Positions 34,371-46,327 of a DNA stretch of 64,000 nt are shown here, piece by piece. The translations under genes and the position numbers were made by a program. The stretch is from Setophaga petechia (lineage: Eukaryota; Chordata; Aves; Passeriformes; Parulidae). The notes below the pieces were generated by a model, which was not told where the DNA came from, did not search any database, and saw nothing but the letters and a program-made list of their open reading frames with translations. The DNA lies in assembly GCA_024362935.1 (NCBI GenBank), contig JANCRA010000018.1:248001-312000 (forward strand). The letters are read 5' to 3'. Numbering within the stretch: position 1 is the first letter of the stretch; each line of letters begins with the position of its first letter.

Positions 34371-35419
34371 TGGCCAAAAGAGGAAGTTGTGTTCCCTTCT
34401 CTTAATGTATACTTGCACTTTCTGTTTCAAAAATTTTAAAGGAAAACCTCACCTTGTATTGATGGAAGTGTTTTTCTTGTCTGTATGAGAACATGCAGAA
34501 TTGCACACTTGGATGCTCCATTTCATTCCAGTGGCTCCTCTTTTAGGCTGTATCAGATGGAAATGATGCACTGAGAAAAATTAGTGGGGTTTTTTTAGGG
34601 TAAAGCAGGTGGAGCATGGCCTAGCCAGGCACAGGGCACTGATGCAGGTAAATCATGCAGATAAATGATAATTCCCCTGTCCATCAATTAATAGGAGACA
34701 TTTCCCCTCCATTTCAAGCTTTGATTGGGCAGCTTAGACTTAGAAATCAAAACTAGTTTCTTCCCCTGTCAATTATGATAATAGACCTTTGTCTTTTGCC
34801 TCTTCACAGATCAGTAGCAATTTATCATCCACTTAATTGCATACAAAAAAATTCTGTTCAGCCTTGAGTTAACCAGGAAAGCAGATCCTTCCCTTTGATC
34901 CTGAGGATAGGAGCTGCAGTGGGGAATTTTCTCCTGCCTCAAAGCCAGACCTCACCTCATGACTCACTTGCTTGAAATGAGCACTGCTTAAACAAAAGAG
35001 AAATTAAGTCAGGAGGCCCATGTGAGGGTGATTCACAATTCATATTAAAAATTGCCTCGTCATTTAGTGATATCAAACCAACGTGCATCCAGATCTTTTT
35101 GGCTTCAAACACTTCCCTGGTGAATAATTGCATCTTTCCAGCTTTGCACTTCTTTCACTCTGCAATTTCCAGGGCAGATGTGCCTGGAGGAAAAGCTGAG
35201 CTTTGTGCTCTGGGCTTTTTCTAATTAAAGGTTACCAAATGCTGGTTAGAAAGTTCATGAGAAGAGACAAAAAAGCTTTTCTGGGAAGTGGGAGAGGGAT
35301 GTGAGAACAGGGATGGGATTTTTAGGGACAGTTGGGGCCAGCTCTGGGTGATCCAGCAGCAGATCCCAATTTGAGGTGATGTCTGGAAGCTGAGGGATTT
35401 GAGGGGAGGAATGGGAGTG

Positions 35420-35490
35420 ATGCCTTGTGCAGGCTGCCCTGGAGCAGAGGCTGGGCAGAGTCCCAGAATAAAGCAGGGATTTATCCAAAG
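35420..35490. repeat. Possible dispersed repeat (shared with the right end of the window)
   Basis: GTGATGCCTTG, then GAGCAGAGGCTGGGCAGAGT resembles 63910-63960 (GTGATGCCTTG, GAACAGAGGCTGGACAGAGT). The two match over about 50-60 bp. The family is not identified. Confidence 0.45.
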
Positions 35491-35544
35491 CATCTCCTCC
35501 ATGGATCCACCTTGGGCAGCACCAGAGCCCAGCCAGGGCTGCAG

Positions 35545-35618
35545 CCAAGATGAACCCAAATGGCCCCAAAATGCACAAAATGCACCCAAGATGAACCCAA
35601 ATGGCCCCAAAATGCACG
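35545..35618. repeat. 41-bp tandem duplication
   Basis: CCAAGATGAACCCAAATGGC followed by CCCAAAATGCAC occurs at 35545 and again at 35586, with a period of 41 bp; two copies, identical over the shared part. Confidence 0.93.
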
Positions 35619-36844
35619 AGCGCTGCCGGGGTCTGTCCCTGGGATCAGCTCTGCTCCATTTGCATCTTGCAGTTCATTGTCCCATTGCAGCTTTAGCCCA
35701 GGCAGTCCCACCCTGCTTGTTTTTCTCTCTGCAGCCCACGGGGTTTGTGCTCTTGGGCTGAGATTTGGATCATTTGTCCTTGGTGCCCAGCTGGAGCAGG
35801 AATTGTTTTGTCTCCCTGCTCTGTGCACAGAGCTCAGCATCCCCTCATGGGAAGCTCAGACCCACACACTAAAGCAGCACAGAATGTGAAAAAATATAAA
35901 AGCTAACAGTTAAGTCCTCAGGAGGACCTTTGGAGAGTGCTGTATCCATGGATGCAAGCACAGCATCCTGGAGTATCCACCTCCCTCTTCCCAGTGTCCT
36001 CAGGTGTGTTCAGCGCAGGCATTTTCTCCTCACACTGTTTCTACACCCCTGAAATCATTGTGTGTTCACTGCTGGAGAAATTACATGGATATGTCAATGC
36101 AAACATTCCTGAAAATTCCCTCTGTCCTTTCCAAATGCCCCTGCTGTGCTGTGCCATGCCCCTGGTACAGACTGTGGATGTGTTGAGTCTCTAGATTTTA
36201 CAGAATCCTGAATCCTGGCCCCATTTTCCATCTGAGACTGGAAATGAGGAGATCAAACCCCACAGCAGTCTCTGTAAAAGGGAAACTTTTCCCATTTAGC
36301 TCAAGCTGGAACTGCTAAAAGTGCTGCAAAACTTTTCTCATTTAGCTCAAGCTGGAAGTGCAAGGAGTGGCCAAATGCCAGCTCGTAAACACCAGAGGTA
36401 CCAAGTGAATAAAACCCACCCTGAAGCAGAGGGGATGTGGAATTACAGAGCCAGGCACATCCAGGTGGGCACCCAGGAGCTCTGGGGCTGCAGGGAAGAC
36501 ACCCAGCACTGAATTTTACAGGCCCTGTGTAATGCAGGGGTTTTACTGGGATGTAAACCAGGGAATGGCTCCTTGGAGAATGGGGAGGGAGATGCAAAGT
36601 GCATTGATGTGAACAGATTAAAATCAGCCTGTTGACCTGCCAACAAATACTAATTTTATAGCTGCTGTTAAAGGAAATAGAGGTGATACAAATTTCTACA
36701 CTAATCTAGTTTTAAGTTGGTTTATTCAGTAGCAGACCACAGGCAAGGTTTATTTCTAACTCTAGATCAACAAAGGCCTTCAGCTTAGATTAACACACAC
36801 AAAAAAAAGAGCTTTATAATTTAGGTGGTTATTATGAGTTAGAG

Positions 36845-37221
36845 AGTGTCCAGGGAAGGGAATGGAGCTGGGGAAGGGGCTGAGGGAGCTGGGAAGGGGC
36901 TGAGCCTGGAGAAAAGGGGGCTCAGGGGGGACCTTGTGGCTCTGCACAGCTCCTGCCAGGAGGGGACAGCCGGGGGGATTTGGGATCTTATCCCAGGGAA
37001 CAGGGACAGGAGGAGAGGGAACGGCCTCAGGCTGGGCCAGGGCAGCTCAGGGTGGACATCAGCAGGAATTTCCCCATGGAAAGGGGGAATAAACATTGGA
37101 CCAGACTGCCCAGGGAGGTTTGGAGTGCCCATCCCTGGACAGGGCACTCAGTGCTGCAGTGGGGATCGATCACAGCTTGGACTCAGTCTGGGAGATCTTT
37201 TCCAAGCTGGATATTTCTCTG
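36845..37221 (+). mobile_element. CR1 LINE fragment, ~375 bp
   Basis: The longest single-copy CR1 piece in the window. Ordered blocks: GAGCCTGGAGAAAAGGGGGC, TCAGGGGGGACCTTGTGGCT, GGGAACAGGGACAGGAGGAG, GGAATTTCCCCATGGAAAGG, GTTTGGAGTGCCCATCCCTG, GATCTTTTCCAAGCTGGATA. The reverse transcriptase region is not included. The final tail is degraded (ATATTTCTCTGTG). Confidence 0.9.
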
Positions 37222-37639
37222 TGCTCCCTCTCTGTGGATGAGGCTGCCCAGACAGACCCTGGGCTCTGCTGTCTCAGCCCAGTTGGCTTCAAGTGCTGTT
37301 CAAAGTGAGCACTGACTGTAGGAGCAGCCCCTGAGCACCCTCCCTTGCCAGGGCTGCAAACCCTGCCTGTATTTAATGACATTTGAAAGCTCCTATCTCT
37401 TATTCATGGCTGCTGGAAGCTGCCCAGCAGCAGCCTTCAAACACACCCCTGCAAGCACCTCACTCTACAATTCATGTGACAAGGGATGACATGCAAACAT
37501 CTTTGAAAGTTAAGTATTTGTGTTAATTATTGAAGAGAGACATTCCAAGTGACAGAGTGGATGAATGCCTCCGGCCTTGTGGTGAGGAACAGGAGGCTGA
37601 GGGGAAGCTCTGGGAAATGTTTAACCATGGCAGTTGTAC
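37222..37639. other. Unique non-coding sequence
   Basis: Spacer between two CR1s; nothing recognised. Confidence 0.6.
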
Positions 37640-38345
37640 TCATTCCAACCCCCCTGCTGTGGTTCCACCATCCCAGGCTGTTCCAAGCCCTGTCCAGCCT
37701 GGCCTGGGACACTTCCAGGGATCCAGGATGGCCTCAGCTTCTCTGGGAATCCCATCCCAGCCCCTCACCACCCTCACAGGAAAGAATTCCTTCAAAGTAT
37801 CCAACCTAAATCCTCATTATTTTAAAAATGTTCCATTTTCCTGTCACAATCTGCCCATGGAAAAGTCTCTCTCTCTTTTTTACAAGCCCTGGGATCCAGG
37901 ATGGCCTCAGCTTCTCTGGGAATCCCAGCCCAGCCCCTCACCACCCTCACAGGAAAGAATTCCTTCAAAATATCCAACCTAAATCCTCGTTATTTTAAAA
38001 ATGATCCTCTTTCCTGTCACAATCTGCCCATGGAAAAGTCTCTCTCTCTATTTTACAAGCCCTGGGATCCAGGATGGCCTCAGCTTCTCTGGGAATCCCA
38101 GCCCAGACCCTCACCACCCTCACAGGGAAGAATTCCTTCAAAATATCCAACCTAAATCCTCCTTATTTTAAAAATGTTCCATTTTCCTGTCACAATCTGC
38201 CCATGGAAAAGTCTCTCTCTCTTTTTTACAAGCCCTGTTCAGGTTCTGGAGGCCTCACTAAGGATCCTTGGATTCTTCTCTTTTCCAGGCTGGACAGCCC
38301 CAGCTCTCTCTCCCAGCCTTTCTCCAGACCAAAAGTGCTCCAGGC
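37640..38345 (-). mobile_element. CR1 LINE fragment with an internal triplication
   Basis: Reverse-oriented CR1. The 3' part at left has CATTCCAACCCCCCTGCTGT and 'ccagcctggcctgggacac'. The 5' part at right has TTCTCTTTTCCAGGCTGGAC and CTCTCCCAGCCTTTCTCCAG. Between them a 173-bp segment is present three times (37718-38236). Without the extra copies this would be an ordinary ~350-bp CR1 fragment. Confidence 0.88.
37718..38236. repeat. 173-bp tandem triplication inside CR1
   Basis: Units start at 37718, 37891 and 38064 with GGGATCCAGGATGGCCTCAG, an exact period of 173 bp each time, and differ by only a few substitutions (for example ATTCCTTCAAAGTATCC against ATTCCTTCAAAATATCC). High identity points to a recent expansion. 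Confidence 0.95.
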
Positions 38346-38384
38346 CCAAAAAAATTCCCCCCACTGAGGTAATTTCTGTCAGTC

Positions 38385-39118
38385 CATATTTTTATGAATT
38401 CTGGAGTTTGGGCTCTCCTTCCAGCTCGTCTGAGTATGTTTATCACCACGTTTCAATGGGAATCCTCATGGATTATAGAAATACTGGGAAATATTTATAA
38501 ATTCTGGAGTTTGGGCTCTCCTTCCAGCTGGTCTGAGGGTGTTTATCACCACGTTTCAATGGGAATCCTCATGGAATCCTTGTGGGAAATATTTATAAAT
38601 TCTGGAGTTTGGGCTCTCCTTCCAGCTGGTCTGAGGGTGTTTATCACCTCGTTTCAATGGGAATCCTCATGGAATCCTCGTGGAATTGTAGAAATATTGG
38701 GAAATATTTATAAATTCTGGAGTTTGGGCTCTCCTTCCAGCTGGTCTGAGGGTGTTTATCACCATGTTTCAATGGGAATTCTCATGGAATCTTCATGGAT
38801 TATAGAAATACTGGGAAATATTTATAAATTCTGGAGTTTGGGCTTACCCTCCAGCTGGTCTGAGGATGTTTATCACCACGTTTCAATGGGAATCCTCATG
38901 GAATCCTCGTGGAATTGTAGAAATATTGGGAAATATTTATAAATTCTGGAGTTTGGGCTCTCCTTCCAGCTGGTCTGAGGGTGTTTGTCACCACGTTTCA
39001 ATGGGAATCCTCATGGAATCCTTGTGGGAAATATTTATAAATTCTGGAGTTTGGGCTCTCCTTCCAGCTGGTCTGAGGGTGTTATCACCATATTTCAGTG
39101 AGAATCCTCATGGAAATA
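38385..39118. repeat. Minisatellite, seven units of about 98 or 115 bp
   Basis: The landmark ATTCTGGAGTTTGGGCT occurs at about 38395, 38501, 38599, 38714, 38828, 38943 and 39041, giving spacings of about 106, 98, 115, 114, 115 and 98 bp. Long units carry an extra segment ending GTAGAAATATTGGG that short units lack. Every unit shares CTTCCAGCTGGTCTGAGG and CGTTTCAATGGGAATCCTC. A 182-codon frame through it is a repeat artefact. Confidence 0.95.
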
Positions 39119-40054
39119 AAGAGGTGGACAAACCTCCCCAGTCCTCCTTTCCAAATTTGTGTAAAGGAAGAAGCTTTTGTTTCTTTGAAACCTTTTGTTT
39201 CAAAGGTCTTATCAGCTGCTATTAGAATTATTTACAAATAATTCCATGTGCTACTGTGCTGTTTAAGCTTCATACCTTTTTTTAATTCCAGCAGACTGCA
39301 GTATTACCAGAAATAATTTAAAAAATCAGAGCAGGGAGATCTCCCATGGCAAAATTTCCAACTCTTACAGCTCCTTTTTTGTTGAATTTATCTGAAAATC
39401 TCCCCTCTCACCACTACAGCTCCTCCCTGATACAAACTGCAGCATCTTTTGTGTCATCCTGCTCAAAATTGTGTCTTCCAGGGAAGGAAACATCCACTGG
39501 GCATGAGAACACTTTCAGGATTTGTAGGAATACAACAATATCAGGAACAGGGGGAGATGCCATAGGGAATGTGATTTCCAAACTTATTTCTTTTCTGCTT
39601 CAGTGCTTTGAGTGAATTTGTTCCCCTAATTTGATTTGTTATGTGCTTGTTGTAGTTTGAAGCCTGGTTCCCACCAATTGTAGAAATATTGAGGCCATGT
39701 CAAGTAATTTTCTGCTTTAATTTCAAAATAGAACTTCTTTTATCTGCTGGTGCTCTGTGATAAACATCAATATTGTCATCAAGACCACTCACAAGATAGT
39801 GGGGTGTGTGAAATAATGTAAATTCTATAGGATTTCTATGGAAAATTGATTGAGGGATGGCACAGTACAAAATTAGCCCTGAATATTTACTTTGTGTTTT
39901 CTAATTAAGCAGTTTTCATCGCTGAATGAAAGCAATGAAAAATTCCTCCACAGAAAAATTTATCAAGATTCACTGCCAGTTTTTCTTCCTGAATTTTCTT
40001 CCTGAATATTAGAATGAAATCAATATTTTTGATTGTCCAAGGAGCTATAAATAG
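39119..40054. other. Unique non-coding sequence
   Basis: No gene recognised. A MEF2-type CTATAAATAG sits at 40045-40054, immediately before the AT-rich tract. Confidence 0.6.
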
Positions 40055-40460
40055 ATATATTTTTAAATATATATAAATATATATATATTTATAAATATGT
40101 ATAAATATATAAAAATATATATAAATATATATTTATATAATTATAAATATGTATATTTGTTTTTATAAATATATAATAATTATATATAATTATTATATAT
40201 ATAATATTTATATAATATATAATAATATAATATAACAATATAATACTACATTATAATAATATTATATTATAATATTATAATATAATATTGATATAATATA
40301 ATAATATATAATATTATCTAATATATAATAATTATATATTATATATTAATATAATTATATAATTATAATTTTTATAATTATAAATATGTATATTTATTTT
40401 TACAAAGTTATATAATATATTTTGCATATATTGATTTATTGATTTATTTATTGATTTATT
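40055..40460. repeat. AT-rich low-complexity tract
   Basis: About 400 bp of nearly pure A and T built from ATATA, TATAAATAT and TAATAT words, ending in a TTGATTTATT repeat. It contains many short self-complementary words. Confidence 0.95.
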
Positions 40461-41389
40461 TACTTTTTATCTTTCCACTAGTGGAAGTGCCAGAATTTGT
40501 GTAGTTGTTCTCTCTAAAAGCAACCTGATAATTTGATTTATTTTGAGTTTTTCAAGGAATTGAAGTCACTTCATTCTTCATTCCTGTGTATTTCTATATC
40601 CCTAAATAGAATTTCTCTGTGTTTATGACTCAAATGCACTTTTTTAATCACTGGCTCTTTAAAAAAGGGAACAAACCCAGATGTTTGCTCTCCTGGGCAT
40701 CCACTGTTGGTATTTTATTGCACTTGTAGAGGCAATAAAAATGTTTATTAAAAAATGTGTTTGCAACTTCCCACACTGATAATTTTTGGAGAAGTGTGAG
40801 GCAGTTTTATCTTTTCTGCTACCTGCCCTTGTGATATTTATTTTTAGATATCCAGAAAAAACCACGATGGTGCAGGGATTGGGGATTTTTAAATATTCAT
40901 CCCTATTTAGGCTGGGGTGGTGGGACATACCCTGGTTCCTGCTGTCCAGAGGGATTTTAGCAGATGTGGGAGATTTATTTTGGCCACAGCAATCTTGTGG
41001 GTTTTGAGGTGATGCTTTTCATTTATTTCAATGAAAATAATCTTTCCCAGAGGATCCAGGCTGACCCAGGAGATTGAAATGCAGGATTTTCTCAGCCACG
41101 AGCACAGATTGTGCCAGGAAAACTTTTTCTACACCAATTTTTCCATGGCATGGAAGCTGCTGTGTGCACTTGGGCTCTGTCAGGAATTTTAGCTCAATTT
41201 TAGGGAAGTCTCTGTGTATTTGGAATGCCATTCATGGAAAGGATTCCATATTTTTTTGATGTTCCCAAATCCCACATTTATCAGTCCTAAAACTTTTAAC
41301 ATTCCTGGGCATTCTGTGAATGCCAGCTTTCAGTGGAGTCTCCCAGGGGACATTCCCATCTGGGGCTTTCTCAGGACATCCCTAAATCC
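40461..41389. other. Unique non-coding sequence
   Basis: No gene or repeat recognised. Confidence 0.6.
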
Positions 41390-42604
41390 TCAAATTTGAG
41401 TTTTTTACTGAATTCAGTGGGAGATGAGAACATTCCCTGGCTGGATTGCTGATTCCTTGTACCTCTAAATCTCCAAATTTGAGTTCGTACATAATGCAGT
41501 GGGAGATGAGAAGATTCCCTGGCTGGATTTCTGATTCCTTGTACCCCTAAATCCCCAAATTCAACTTTGCACAGAATTTCTGTGGGAGATAAGAAGATTC
41601 CCTGGCTGGATTTCTGATTCCTTGTCCACTAAATCCCCAAATTTGAGTTTGCACAGAATTTCTGTGGGAGATGAGAAGATTCCCTGGCTGGATTGCTGAT
41701 TCCTTGTCCCCTAAATCTCCAAATTTGAGTTTGTAGAGAATTCAGTGGGAGATGAGAACATTCCCTGGCTGGATTGCTGATTCCTTGTACCCCTAAATCT
41801 CCAAATTTGAGTTTGTACAGAATGCAGTGGGAGATGAGAAGATTCCCTGCTGGATTTCTGATTCCTTGTCCTCTAAATCCCCAAATTCAACTTTGCACAG
41901 AATTTCTGTGGGAGATGAGCACACTCCCTGGCTGGATTGCTGATTCCTTGTCCCCTAAATCCCCAAATTTGAGTTTATACTGAGTGCAGTGGGAGATGAG
42001 AACATTCCCTGGCTGGATTTCTGATTCCTTGCCCCTTAAATCCCCTAATTCAACTTTGCACCGAATTTCTGTGGGAGATGAGAAGTTTCCCTGGCTGGAT
42101 TGCTGATTCCTTGTCCCCTAAATCCCCAAACTTGAATTTGTACAGAATTCAGTGGGAGATGAGAAGATTCCCTGGCTGGATTGCTGATTCCTTGTACCTC
42201 TAAATCTCCAAATTTGAGTTTGCACAGAATTCAGTGGGAGATGAGAACATTCCCTGGTTGTATTTCTGATTCCTTGTCCACTAAATCTCCAAATTTGAGT
42301 TTGTACAGATTTCAGTGGGAGATGAGAACATTCCCAGGTTTTATTTCTGATTCCTTGTCCTCTAAATCCCCAAATTCAACTTTGCACAGAATTTCTGCAG
42401 GAGATGAGCACACTCCCTGGCTGGATTGCTGATTCCTTGTCCCCTAAATCCCCAAATTTGAGTTTGTACAGAATTTCTGTGGGAGATGAGAACATTCCCT
42501 GACTGGATTTCTGATTCCTTGTCCTCTAAATCTCCAAATTTGAGTTTGTAGAGAATTTCTGTGGGAGATGAGAAGATTCCCTGGCTGGATTTCTGATTCC
42601 TTGT
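41390..42604. repeat. Minisatellite, about 15 units of ~82 bp
   Basis: Units carry GTGGGAGATGAGAACATTCC, CTGGCTGGATTGCTGATTCC, TTGT.CC(C)CTAAATC.CCAAA, and TTTGAGTTTGTACAGAAT. Two alternating sub-types exist: one reads TTTGAGTTTGTA...TTCAGTGGG, the other TTCAACTTTGCACAGAATTTC and TGTGGG. Spacing varies from about 79 to 85 bp. A diverged half-unit precedes the array near 41340. Frames stay open because many units are multiples of three. Confidence 0.96.
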
Positions 42605-42715
42605 GTTTAGGGGCTCCAGCAGCAGTTCAACTCCACCCACCTGAATTTACCTTTTGTATCTTTAACATTAATTATTATTAATTTTTAACTTCTGCCTACC
42701 AGGCAATTACTGAAA

Positions 42716-42840
42716 ATCATGGAATGGTTTGGGTTGGAAGGGACCTTAAAAATCACCTTGATCCAACCCCCTCCATGGGCAGGGAAATTTTCCATGAGAT
42801 CAGGTTGCTCCAAGCCCCATCCAGTCCAATTTCCATTCTA
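42716..42840 (-). mobile_element. CR1 LINE 3' fragment
   Basis: Reverse-oriented and well preserved at the 3' end: ATCATGGAATGGTTTGGGTT, GGAAGGGACCTTAAAAATCA, 'tgatccaaccccctccatgg', 'caggttgctccaagccccat'. About 125 bp are kept. Confidence 0.93.
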
Positions 42841-43810
42841 ATCAGTATCAATCTCAATTATTCCACATCCAGGGAATTACTGGGATGCCAACAAAAGGAT
42901 CAGTCTTTACTCACTTTTCTTCCTTTGCCATTGCACAAAAGCTCCTCAGTGCTGTGCTGGCTTTCAATAAGGAATGAAGCTCCAATTGTCTGTGAGGAGC
43001 TGATATATCAATTTAAATATATTTGGCCATTAATTAAGTCCCCTTCTTTTTGCATGCAAATGGATTTCTCTCCGGGGAATTAATTACAGAACAAATTTCA
43101 AGCTAATCTATCTTTGCAGTCCAATGCAATATTGTGCAATAAAACCCACTCTCCAAATGAAGCTGCTCCCATTTAATGAATTGCTATCAAATTTTTCTAA
43201 ACAATTTGGCACAATCCAGTTAAACAGAACCAGGAATCTGCCTGGAACTGACTTCTCAACATGCCAGAGCTGTGGCTGTGGGTGATAGGATTGCTCAGGG
43301 AATTTGGAGAAGAGCTGATGGATTCAGAGATGGTTTCATGGGGTTTTTTTAAATGGCATATTGAAATCTGGACTTAATTTGGATTTTTTTTATATCATTG
43401 GCTGTAATAGTAATTTTTCCATGGGAACAGATTAAAGCCCATGCTCACAATTTTATTTTTTTTTTTAATTCTACCAAGTCCATTTCTAAAATAATAAATC
43501 TTCCAATAATCCTTCTGTTCAAACTGATAGTGATTATTTTTCTTAGGGCATGAATATCCTTTCTAGAGGAATTCCTCTTCTCCTGGAATAAGAACTAATT
43601 TTAAAAAAGTTTATCCATGTAGTTCTATTTAGTAATGTCAGGAACATTTAGGCTGAGTGAGACTTTACTTTCTGACTCATCCACCTTTCTTTAAAGGCAG
43701 TGAAAACTGTTTGTGTGTCCTTGATTGCTACCAAAACCCCCCATTCTTGGCAAAAATCTTATGCTCTGGAAGGAAATTAGGATGAGTGTTTATTTTTTAT
43801 TTTTTTTGAG
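42841..43810. other. Unique AT-rich non-coding sequence
   Basis: No gene or repeat recognised. Confidence 0.6.
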
Positions 43811-45168
43811 ATATTATGGCATTGTCTAATAGTGATTATTGATGTAAAGACCCCATTATTTTTCTTAAATATTATGGTGTTGTCTAATAGTGATTATTGG
43901 TATGAAGACCCCATTATTTTTTTAAATATTATGGCATTGTCTAATAGTGATTATTGGTGTGAAGACCCCATTATTTTTTTAAATATTATGGCATTTTCTA
44001 ATAGTGATTATTGGTGTGAAGACCTCATTATTTCTTTTGAAATATTATGGCATTTTCTAATAGTGATTATTATATTAATAATAGTGATAATTATGGCATT
44101 TTCTAATAGTGATGGTTATAAATTGGTGTGAAGACCCCATTATTTCTTTTTAAATATTAAGACATTTTCTAATAGTGATTATTGGTGTGAAGACCCCATT
44201 ATATTTTTAATATTATGGCATTGTCTAATAGTGATTATTGGTGTGAAGACCCCATTATATTTTTAAATATGATGGCATTGTCTAATAGTGATTATTGGTG
44301 TGAAGACCCCATTATTTTTTTAAATATTATGACATTTTCTAATAGTGATTATTGGTATGAAGACCCCATTATTTTTAAAATAATATGAAATTTTCTAATA
44401 ATGATTATTGTTGTGAAGACCCCATTATTTTTTAAAATATTATGGCATTTTGTAATAGTGATTATTGGTATGAAGACCCCATTATTTTTTTTAAATATGG
44501 CGTTTTCTAACAGTGATATTGGTGTGAAGACCCCATTATTTTTTTAAATATTATGGCGTTTTCTAACAGTGATATTGGTGTGAAGACCCCATTATTTTTT
44601 TAAAATATTATGGCATTTTCTAATAGCGATTATTGGTATGAAGACCCCATTATTTTTAAAATAATATGAAATTTTCTAATAATGATTATTGTTGTGAAGA
44701 CCCCATTATTTTTTAAAGTATTATGGCATTTTGTAATAGTGATTATTGGTATGAAGACCCCATTATTTTTTTAAAAATACTATGGCATTTTCTAATAGTG
44801 ATTATTGGTGTGAATACCCCATTATTTTTTTAAATATTATGGCATTGTCTAATAGTGATTATTGGTATGAAGACCCCATTATTTCTTTTTAAATATTATG
44901 ACATTTTCTAATAGTGATTATTGGCGTGAAGACCCCATTTTTTCTTTTGAGATATTATGGTGTTGTCTAATAGTGATTATTGGTATGAAGACCCCATTAT
45001 TTTTTTTAAATAATATGGCATTTTCTAATAGTGATTATTGGTGTAAAGACCCCACTAGTTCTTTTGAAATATTATGACATTTTCTAATAATGATTATTGG
45101 TATGAAGACCCCATTATATTTTTAAATATGATGGCATTTTCTAATAGTGATTATTGGTGTGAAGACCA
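43811..45168. repeat. Minisatellite, about 24 units of ~57 bp with higher-order pattern
   Basis: The unit core is TGAAGACCCCATTATTTTTT, then AAATATTATGGCATTTTCTA and ATAGTGATTATTGGTG. About 24 copies with varying T-run and A-run lengths. Some variants recur in order. The block AAAATAATATGAAATTTTC followed by TAATAATGATTATTGTTG appears at about 44377 and again 281 bp on at about 44658, followed both times by a TTTTGTAATAG variant. This indicates duplication of a five-unit block. Confidence 0.96.
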
Positions 45169-45760
45169 GTGCAGGTGCAAATCCCTTCCCAGCCCCAGGA
45201 ATGCCCCCAGCCATTCCCATTCCCCTCCTGCCAAGCCCAAAGGATGAGGAATTCTCAGAGCTGCTGCTGCTGAGGGATGGCAGCAGGAGCACCCAGCACC
45301 AGTGCAGCCCCTTCTGGATGTGTCTGAGCTCCCTGGGAAACCTTTTCCCCCCATCTGATTTATTCTGGCTCTGAGCAGTGACCTTTAGGCAACTTTATCA
45401 AGTGGAATCACTCTCCTGATCTGCTGCTGCCTTTTAACAGCTTTCTGTTCCACTTGTGTTTTCCTCCCTGGCAAAGGTTAAGTGGAGCTGACCCCAATCA
45501 CATTTCTCTCATTCCCCACTTGTCTCTGTCCTGGCCCCTCTCTGCTCCAAGGCAGGGTTTATCATTGCTGATCTCATTTAGTTTGGGTAATAACACAGGA
45601 CCTGCTCTTCCATTTCCTTCCCCATCACTCTCCCAGCTCCCAAGCCGTGTCCTCTGTCACTCTGTTATCACTCTGAGAACAACTCCAAGTGAGAGACTGA
45701 AAGGTTTGTTTGTAAATGGGTGCTTAAAGCTGTTTTATAAAGCACAGTTCATGGCAATTC
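45169..45760. other. Unique non-coding sequence
   Basis: GC-richer unique stretch. A 154-codon frame at 45454-45918 runs into the following LTR and has no recognisable product. Confidence 0.6.
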
Positions 45761-45766
45761 AGCACT

Positions 45767-46150
45767 TGTCGCAGACAACTTTTATGGAAAATCCTTTCCT
45801 TAGGATTTTTCCTCCTGAGAAGCTGAGAGGCCTCAGGAACAAAATGCAAACATTGATTATCTGCTGCTGTGGAATGGAACAGGGGGATCTGGGGTTGGTC
45901 TCATGTGGTTGTTTCTAATTAATGGCCAATCACAGTGAGCTGGCTCAGACTCTCTGTCCCAGACAGAAGCTTTTGTTATCATTCCTTTCTATTCTTAGCC
46001 AGCCTTCTGATGAGATCCTTTTCTTCTATTCTTTTAGTATAGTTTTAATGTAATATATACCATAAAATAATAAATCAAGCCTTCTGAATCATGGAGTCAA
46101 CATTTTCTCATCTCTTCCCCAATCCACGAGCCCCTGTGAACACCATCACA
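45767..46150 (+). mobile_element. Solo LTR, class II (ERVK-type), best-preserved copy
   Basis: Starts TGTCGCAGACAAC and ends CACCATCACA, with a perfect 6-bp duplication AGCACT (45761-45766 and 46151-46156). Polyadenylation signal AATAAA at 46069-46074. It is the clearest plus-strand member of the family that also includes 9419, 27815, 28995 and 49508. Length 384 bp; no viral interior. Confidence 0.95.
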
Positions 46151-46327
46151 AGCACTCACAGTTTTTTGTGGGGCTTTTTTTAAAATGGGAGTTTGTGGAA
46201 TTAGCTCTGCTGACCACCTTCACTTATGAATTTGTGGTTTTCACCTGCCTGGAGAAGAGGAGGTTGTGTGGAATTGCAGAGCAACCTTTCAGGGTCTGAG
46301 AGGGACAGACTGTGCATCAGAAACTCG

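Larger units (their letters stand above)
34371..36844. other. Unique non-coding sequence with two small tandem duplications
   Basis: No gene recognised. At 36284-36365 a 45-bp unit (AACTTTTC.CATTTAGCTC) occurs twice. Frames of 119-129 codons at 35221-35840 overlap on both strands and partly run through the 41-bp repeat, so they are not credible genes. Confidence 0.6.

Noticed and set aside
38394..38942. 182-codon open frame with a repeated peptide
   Set aside because: It is a translation of the 98/115-bp minisatellite.
41390..45168. CRISPR-like regular repeats
   Set aside because: Units are contiguous with no unique spacers, variable in length, in a vertebrate genome with no cas genes. These are minisatellites.
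45454..45918. 154-codon open frame
   Set aside because: Its 3' third lies inside the solo LTR at 45767, and no product is recognised.
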